In this document: piece after piece, positions 59,336-64,000 of the stretch
Layout: each line of letters starts with the position of its first letter
Numbering within the stretch: position 1 is the first letter of the stretch
NCBI GenBank assembly: GCA_047967505.1
Contig: CM106538.1
Reading direction: 5' to 3' (one strand)
Length of the DNA: 64,000 nt
DNA from: Dipteris shenzhenensis
Lineage: Eukaryota; Polypodiophyta; Polypodiopsida; Gleicheniales
Program-made: the position numbers and the translations under genes
The notes under the pieces: generated by a model
Told to the model about the DNA's origin: nothing
The model's input: only the letters and a program-made list of their open reading frames with translations
Databases searched by the model: none

Positions 59336-60580
59336 GAGTTGTTCAATCCATATGAGCAAGATGCCCACGCCCTAATGGCTACCACCACTAGGCTCGGTGA
59401 TGCCACAAACCTACCCTTCCAAGCCTAATACCAAGCCTATCTAGCCTTGGTATTTGGCTAGGGTGCCACTTTTTTTCCAAAACATGGGGATTTCACCTAG
59501 GGAGGCCATAATTGATGCTTTTCTCACTCAAATTTGACCAAAATTTTGTCTTCTTATTCATCACGTGGAGGACTACAAAATATGTGATTTTTGGCATGTT
59601 TACTTATGTGCACAAATTACCAAGATTAATTCTTATTTTCTTTACTACTCCTCTAACAAGTAAAAGTAAAAGTAAATCTGACAGCTCACAAAATCTAACC
59701 GTTGGATTTGGGATTTGATGCTTGCGCCACATATCCTTATGTGTGTACTAACCCTCTACCAAATTGGATTTGACCAATTTTTTGACAATACTCAAAAAAT
59801 ATAGTGTGCACCAAAATGTGCCTTTTTTAGGTCTTTAAATTTTATAAATAAATAATAATAATTATATAATGCATTCAAATAATTACCAATAAATCAATTT
59901 AAGTTTCACACTATGTGAGGAGAATACATATTAAGTTTCACTATCATCTGATGCATAATGAGTGAGATATTAAGAAATTAATATGATGGTGTTTGTTTGT
60001 GACAAAGTGTGACGGCCCCTATGAACCTGCACTGCGCCACAATAAAATTATCATTGTGAATCTCCAATTTTCGATCAGACCATACCATTGTGTGCAAAAA
60101 ACCATGTGTGATGTATTGACTAAATCCCTAGAGAAGTAGGTTAGATTTCCAAATTTGTGTGCAAAAAGGCTTGTTCCCCCCCCCCCCCCAAAGTTCGGGC
60201 ACTGAACCAAAAGTGGACACCCTTGGCTTGCAACCACCCTATTAAACACATTGCTTTACAAAAATGATAGTTTTGACAAATGAAGCAACCATTTTAAAAT
60301 ATTATAGGATGTTCCATTAGCATTGAGGTAATTTCCATGATGCCAATAGCATGTTAAAAACCTCCAAGAATAAACCCAAAATTCCTAGATAGAGAGCTCT
60401 TGAACGCTTTTTGAAATTTCTTACATTGAATCCAAAATTTTTAGATTGAGAACAAAGACCATATAGATAATGTGATTCACAATATATTACAAGATTGATA
60501 TAAAGCAAAAACATGAATTTAGTAGATATGAGTGGAACATTGGCTAATATACATGTGATTTCCAAGATTAAAAATTTTGG
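59336..60580. other. CACTA internal spacer, no gene
   Basis: No recognisable coding sequence. It holds a C13 run at about 60177-60189 and AT-rich text around 59800-60000. Confidence 0.45.
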
Positions 60581-60589
60581 ACTACATAG

Positions 60590-61038
60590 CAAAAGGATGT
60601 ATTTGCTAAAGTCATAAAATTACTATATAGAAAAAAAATAATCTCATAGATGCAAAAGATTGCAAAAGGACTACTATATAGCAAAAATAAATTTTCTTAG
60701 ACCCTCTTCCAAAAGAAAAATTACTATATAGCGAAAAACATAATTTTCTAGGTGCAAAAGTTTGAAACTTGACCACTATATAGCAAAAAGAAGAATTTCC
60801 TAGATCTAAAAACTTGCAAGGGGATTGTTATATAGGAAAACTTAGAATTTCCTAGATTCGCAACAATTACTATGTAGAAAAACCATGGATTTTGCTAGTT
60901 AGACAAACAAGTTTCTATATAGAAGCCTTATGGTACGTAGGAAAATGAATTAGCTAGTTAGAGAGCCAAATTTTGCTATTTCTAAGTAGCAAATCACGCA
61001 AACTTTACTAGTTATAGTGTGCTTTCCTATATAGTAAT
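60590..61038. repeat. Right subterminal repeat cluster of the CACTA
   Basis: ACTATATAGCAAAA-type words at about 60620, 60670, 60720, 60773, 60826 and further variants (CTATATAGAAGC, CCTATATAGTAA) to the end. Orientation is mostly opposite to the left cluster, as expected. Confidence 0.85.
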
Positions 61039-61057
61039 AGGTTTAGAGTTCCTTGTG
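61039..61057 (-). repeat. Right terminal inverted repeat of the CACTA
   Basis: AGGTTTAGAGTTCCTTGTG on the plus strand, exact reverse complement of 50201-50219, followed by the target duplication GTT. Confidence 0.95.
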
Positions 61058-61337
61058 GTTTTTCAAAGCTGGCATTGCTCTGAAAAAGAGAAACTGGAGC
61101 AGTTGTGGATCACATCTGCGGAACGCTTGAATCCAAGAAAGAATGCACAAAAGGGCACAAAACAAACAAATCAAGTACATGATTGCACACGCAACAGCTG
61201 CATGTAGAGGGGCAATGCCTACGCCGAGTACCTGTTGCAAGCTCTTGTGTTTGCAAGAATTGGAGTCAAGGCTACAGCCAAAGTTGTGAGTCTGCATACA
61301 GTTGGACAGGCATTAAATAGAGCAGCACTGAAGATTC

Positions 61338-61600
61338 TTACAACCGGAAAGGCTGTTCGGAAGAGGCAAACCTTTGAATCTGTCTTCCTCCAATGCGAGT
61401 CCTCTCATTCCTCCCGAGGGTTGCCCCATGTTCATGTCTTTGGTCCTTTACGGAGATGTGTTCCTCCATTAAACCTGACAAAATGTGATCTGAAATGCTA
61501 ATGCCATTTGCAGCATTGCAATCGTCGCCACCGTCTCGTACCACAGATGCTTTCGATTCCGAAAAAACCTCCACATCTTCAATTGACGTATTGCTACTTG
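61338..61600 (-). CDS. Possible continuation of the TEDC1-like gene in another frame
   Basis: Open frame TSSNTSIEDVEVFSESKASVVRDGGDDCNAANGISISDHIL… ending in TAA at about 61338. It has the same base composition as the TEDC1-like exon and begins exactly where that frame closes, with a 1- or 2-base offset. A sequencing or real indel near 61595-61614 would link them; an intron that short is not possible. I cannot align it to the family. Confidence 0.3.
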
Positions 61601-62370
61601 TCTCCCCTTGGTTCTATCTGTCTCTTCCAAGCCCTTCGAAACACGTCGGAATAAGAAACTAACCACGCCAGGGCCAGTAGCAAATGGCGGCTTTGCTTTT
61701 TGCTACGACAAAGCGGGAAGACGGGAGATTGGGGCGGATATGCCCATAAGGCCATGTAGGATTTTACAGAGGAAAGTTTTCGATCCGCACATTCTGTATC
61801 GCTGCCCTCTTCCGTCGATTCGCTAGGGTCGGTTCTGCTTTGGTGCAAGGCGAACTCCGAGCTGACGTTCTTCGAATTGTGATCTCGCTTCTCCACTCTT
61901 TCTTGCTTCGCTACGGTGGAGCTCCGATCGTGCATCCTTGAAAGCGCTGTAGGTGCAGCTTTCTTGAGGGTGCGTATCTTCTTTTTATCTGAACTCCCCA
62001 CGGGAGCTTTGCTGACAGGATGAATGGGCTGCGGACAGGGACTTGCTGCGCTCTCCTTCTCGACTACGAAGTTGGGCTCATCACATTCCACAGGCACGTC
62101 TACAACATCTTCGATGCCGCTAAAAAACATGCCGTTTCCTGGGAGGCTAGACAAGCGAGAAGTGGTGGGACTCGAAGGGAAGGAGGCAAGGTTGAGAGCG
62201 ACAAGGTCGTGAAGAGCCTCTAGAAGGCAAGCAGATGCAGATGGGTGGTTGAATTTGGCTCTCCTGATGTGTTCCGGCGAAGGAGCACGGACTCCAAGGG
62301 ATTGCAGGAGGGCACACAGATACTCGACGCTACTTTTGACGCTTCTGGGCGGAGTGGTGACGCTGCCCAT
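61594..62370 (-). CDS. TEDC1: TEDC1-like protein (tubulin epsilon and delta complex), first exon or truncated gene
   Basis: Starts at ATG 62370 and stays open for 258 residues. Two blocks match the TEDC1 family. Residues about 29-53 have APSPEHIRRAKFNHPSA, the family's SPExFRRAKFxxPEA block. Residues about 203-240 have VKSYMALWAYPP...F, then SRHLLLALAWLVSYSDVF, the family's VKxxLxxxGYP and SRELLLALxWLL block. A charged, probably disordered stretch of about 140 residues, longer than in animals, separates them. TEDC1 binds delta- and epsilon-tubulin and stabilises centriole triplets. The protein should be longer (over 400 residues in animals); here the frame stops at 61594. A one-frame-off stretch follows (61338-61574, SIEDVEVFSESK...). 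Either an intron begins near 61600 or a frameshift has cut the gene. Codon use is more GC-rich than the surrounding DNA, as for a host gene. The CACTA lies 280 bp further downstream. Confidence 0.68.
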   Translation of the reverse strand: MGSVTTPPRSVKSSVEYLCALLQSLGVRAPSPEHIRRAKFNHPSASACLLEALHDLVALNLASFPSSPTTSRLSSLPGNGMFFSGIEDVVDVPVECDEPNFVVEKESAASPCPQPIHPVSKAPVGSSDKKKIRTLKKAAPTALSRMHDRSSTVAKQERVEKRDHNSKNVSSEFALHQSRTDPSESTEEGSDTECADRKLSSVKSYMALWAYPPQSPVFPLCRSKKQSRHLLLALAWLVSYSDVFRRAWKRQIEPRGDK

Positions 62371-62599
62371 GGATCCTCAATCATCAGCAGGATGCGTGCT
62401 GTTGCGCTTCTGCAGATCGATTCCTCTTATGTTAACTCCTGCTCTGATCTTCCGAATCATATTCACGCTGAGCTTGAGAATACGATCTTGCCAGTAACAA
62501 TCAAGCCGATCTTGGCCGTAACAATCTGCTGCTCACGAATCACAATCACAAGTCACGTTGTTTAAAATTCACGATCATCGACTCCAATGCATGCAAAAA

Positions 62600-64000
62600 C
62601 CAGTCACGTGAGGGCATTTGATCGTTAATGAAAGGGGCACCAAAAACCTGGGTTTAATAATTTTGATTTAAAAATGGAGGCTACAAATATAGTTATAAAA
62701 TGTGTTAAAACCTCTAAATTTATGAAATTCTATCTCCAATTTTAAGAGCTTGGAGGCTTTTTGAATTTTACCAAAAGAGAGGCATAGTTGGATGTTGAAT
62801 CAAGCACCCAGATGTGCTGAAGGCCACCACTGCCCCCTCCATTCTCACATGCATGAAACAAACCAATGTTTGTGCCTGCACTTAGATGCATGCATTCTCG
62901 CTATGCGAAAACATTTCCTAAAAGGGTCTCCCCACCGCACAGAGCATTGTGTTGCCCACTTTGGTGATGAAGAATCCAATCATAGCGTGCCCTCGAGTGT
63001 CATCTAGACCTTGACAAGTAGGAGGAGGAAGCGAGTTGCACTTCTCTTCCAAGTCTCTATGCTTCTAAGTTTTTGCCTCGTAGGTTTTTGCTCTTTTAAG
63101 TTTCTACATAGGTCTTTGTGACCAACTCTCCCCTACTAGCTCTACAAGGTTAGCAATGTAATACCAATGTTAATGCACCTCCAGCTTAGTAGCTGTGCAT
63201 GGGGTGATGCTCCGTTGCTGCTAATTGTGCTAGAGCAATGCTACTAGCGAGCATGGGGAAGCCCTCTAAACTTGATCCAATGACTAGCTCTCACTCAACA
63301 TGTTCAAGCGCAATCGTGCTCATGATCTTCTATGTCCATCAAATCCTTGTCCTTACTCTACTTGATACCTACTCGTAGAATGTAAGGACTACCAAATGAT
63401 GTGTTCGAGCACTTTGCAACTTGGATGTCCCTTGTAATGGGCACCAAGTAAATGTGCTCTATATTGCTCTTGCAAGACAACACTACCTTCACATATGGTT
63501 ACCTCCGAGTGGATGTTCATGCAAGATGTCAAGGATAGATTATGTGTGGATGGATCTCAATCTCACCTCTTTGACTCAAATTGTCATGGGTCAACATTTG
63601 CTTGGGTATAACCAATCGCGAAACTATTTTTGGAGCAATTTTAGGGTTGCGACACAAAGCGCTCCTAGGTAAGATTTTGAACGAAAATTTTCTCGATGTC
63701 ATGATGCCGCATTGGCATAATGATGAGATGCAATTTATTTATTCTGAACACCGCAGAGCTCGACACATGGTAGCTCTGCACTACATCATGAATCTCTGCA
63801 ATGCTTCGTGCAGTGCAGTCTTAGGCATGACCACCAATCGTCGAGCAAATTTTTGCAATAGCTTTGCCACCAGTCACTGGCCAAGATGCCCATGCAGATC
63901 ATGAAAATTCAAGGTTGGCTTGGAGAGACCACCGCACTAGTTCTTGGCATAATAATGAGATGCACTCTATCATTCTGAACACGCTGGCAGTGCAAACCCC
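62600..64000. other. Right end of window, no clear gene
   Basis: No protein family is recognised. A phrase GGCATAATRATGAGATGCA followed by ATTCTGAACAC occurs at about 63715-63750 and about 63946-63980, so a short direct repeat is present. The open frame at 63581-63904 covers the first copy and has no domain signature. Confidence 0.35.

Larger units (their letters stand above)
50201..61057 (-). mobile_element. Complete CACTA (En/Spm) DNA transposon
   Basis: 10857 bp with 19-bp perfect terminal inverted repeats starting CACAAGG, and the 3-bp target duplication GTT on both sides (50198-50200 and 61058-61060). CACTA elements have CAC...GTG ends, 3-bp duplications, clustered subterminal repeats and two genes; all four are seen here. 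The genes are a TNP2-like transposase (57241-53325) and a second small-exon gene (about 53130-51103), both on the minus strand. A TGA at 56960, a TAA at 53637 and a frame change near 55974 suggest that this copy's transposase is damaged, although the ends are intact and could respond to an active relative. Confidence 0.93.

Noticed and set aside
61214-61501. Plus-strand Alba-like protein (VSLHTVGQALNRAALKI)
   Set aside because: Only a faint resemblance to the Alba motif; there is a TAG directly upstream, no ATG, and it is antisense to the end of the TEDC1-like gene.

Overview
The window looks like nuclear DNA of a large-genome land plant. It is AT-rich, has spliced genes with GT-AG introns, carries a plant-type UDP-glycosyltransferase, and most of its length is transposable elements nested in one another plus old low-copy repeats. 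Only one reading frame looks like an intact host gene start: a minus-strand protein at 61594-62370 that resembles TEDC1 (tubulin epsilon and delta complex protein 1). That family is tied to centriole triplets. In plants this would point to a lineage with flagellate sperm (bryophyte, lycophyte, fern, cycad or Ginkgo) rather than a conifer or flowering plant. This is an inference from one gene.

Layout. 1-2.1 kb has no recognisable gene. 2.3-4.15 kb is a decayed Ty3/gypsy-type gag and protease remnant, followed by a minus-strand LINE reverse transcriptase fragment (about 4.25-5.5 kb). 5.5-10.4 kb holds pyrimidine-rich tracts, direct duplications and a short motif repeated six times. 11.38-12.99 kb is a UDP-glycosyltransferase pseudogene with one intron. 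13.1-15.7 kb is a direct duplication of about 1.2 kb. 17.0-20.0 kb holds a worn MITE and a minus-strand gypsy RT/RNase H remnant.

22.5-29.7 kb carries two tandem copies of a Ulp1 (C48)-like peptidase gene. The first is split by a short Ty1/copia element (23669-27262, 5-bp target duplication AAAGT, large internal deletion). The second is interrupted by a gag fragment that itself carries a MITE with a perfect 8-bp target duplication.

29.97-46.1 kb is one Ty3/gypsy element with recognisable LTRs and a tRNA-Met-type primer site. Its integrase is cut by a hAT element of about 9.7 kb (about 35032-44759). The hAT holds a broken BED/DUF659/dimerisation transposase, several satellite-like arrays and minus-strand gene-like sequence that includes a degenerate protein-kinase-like domain. 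A second intact MITE lies at 48864-49091.

50201-61057 is a structurally complete CACTA (En/Spm) element of 10857 bp. It has 19-bp perfect terminal inverted repeats, a GTT target duplication, dense subterminal repeats, a multi-exon TNP2-like transposase and a second, TNPA-like multi-exon gene, both on the minus strand. It sits about 280 bp beyond the TEDC1-like exon. The last 1.4 kb shows no clear gene.

The genes do not form a pathway. The biology of the window is the layering of elements: copia into a Ulp1-like exon, hAT into gypsy, MITE into a gag relic, and CACTA next to a centriole-complex gene. All coordinates of degenerate elements are by-eye estimates.
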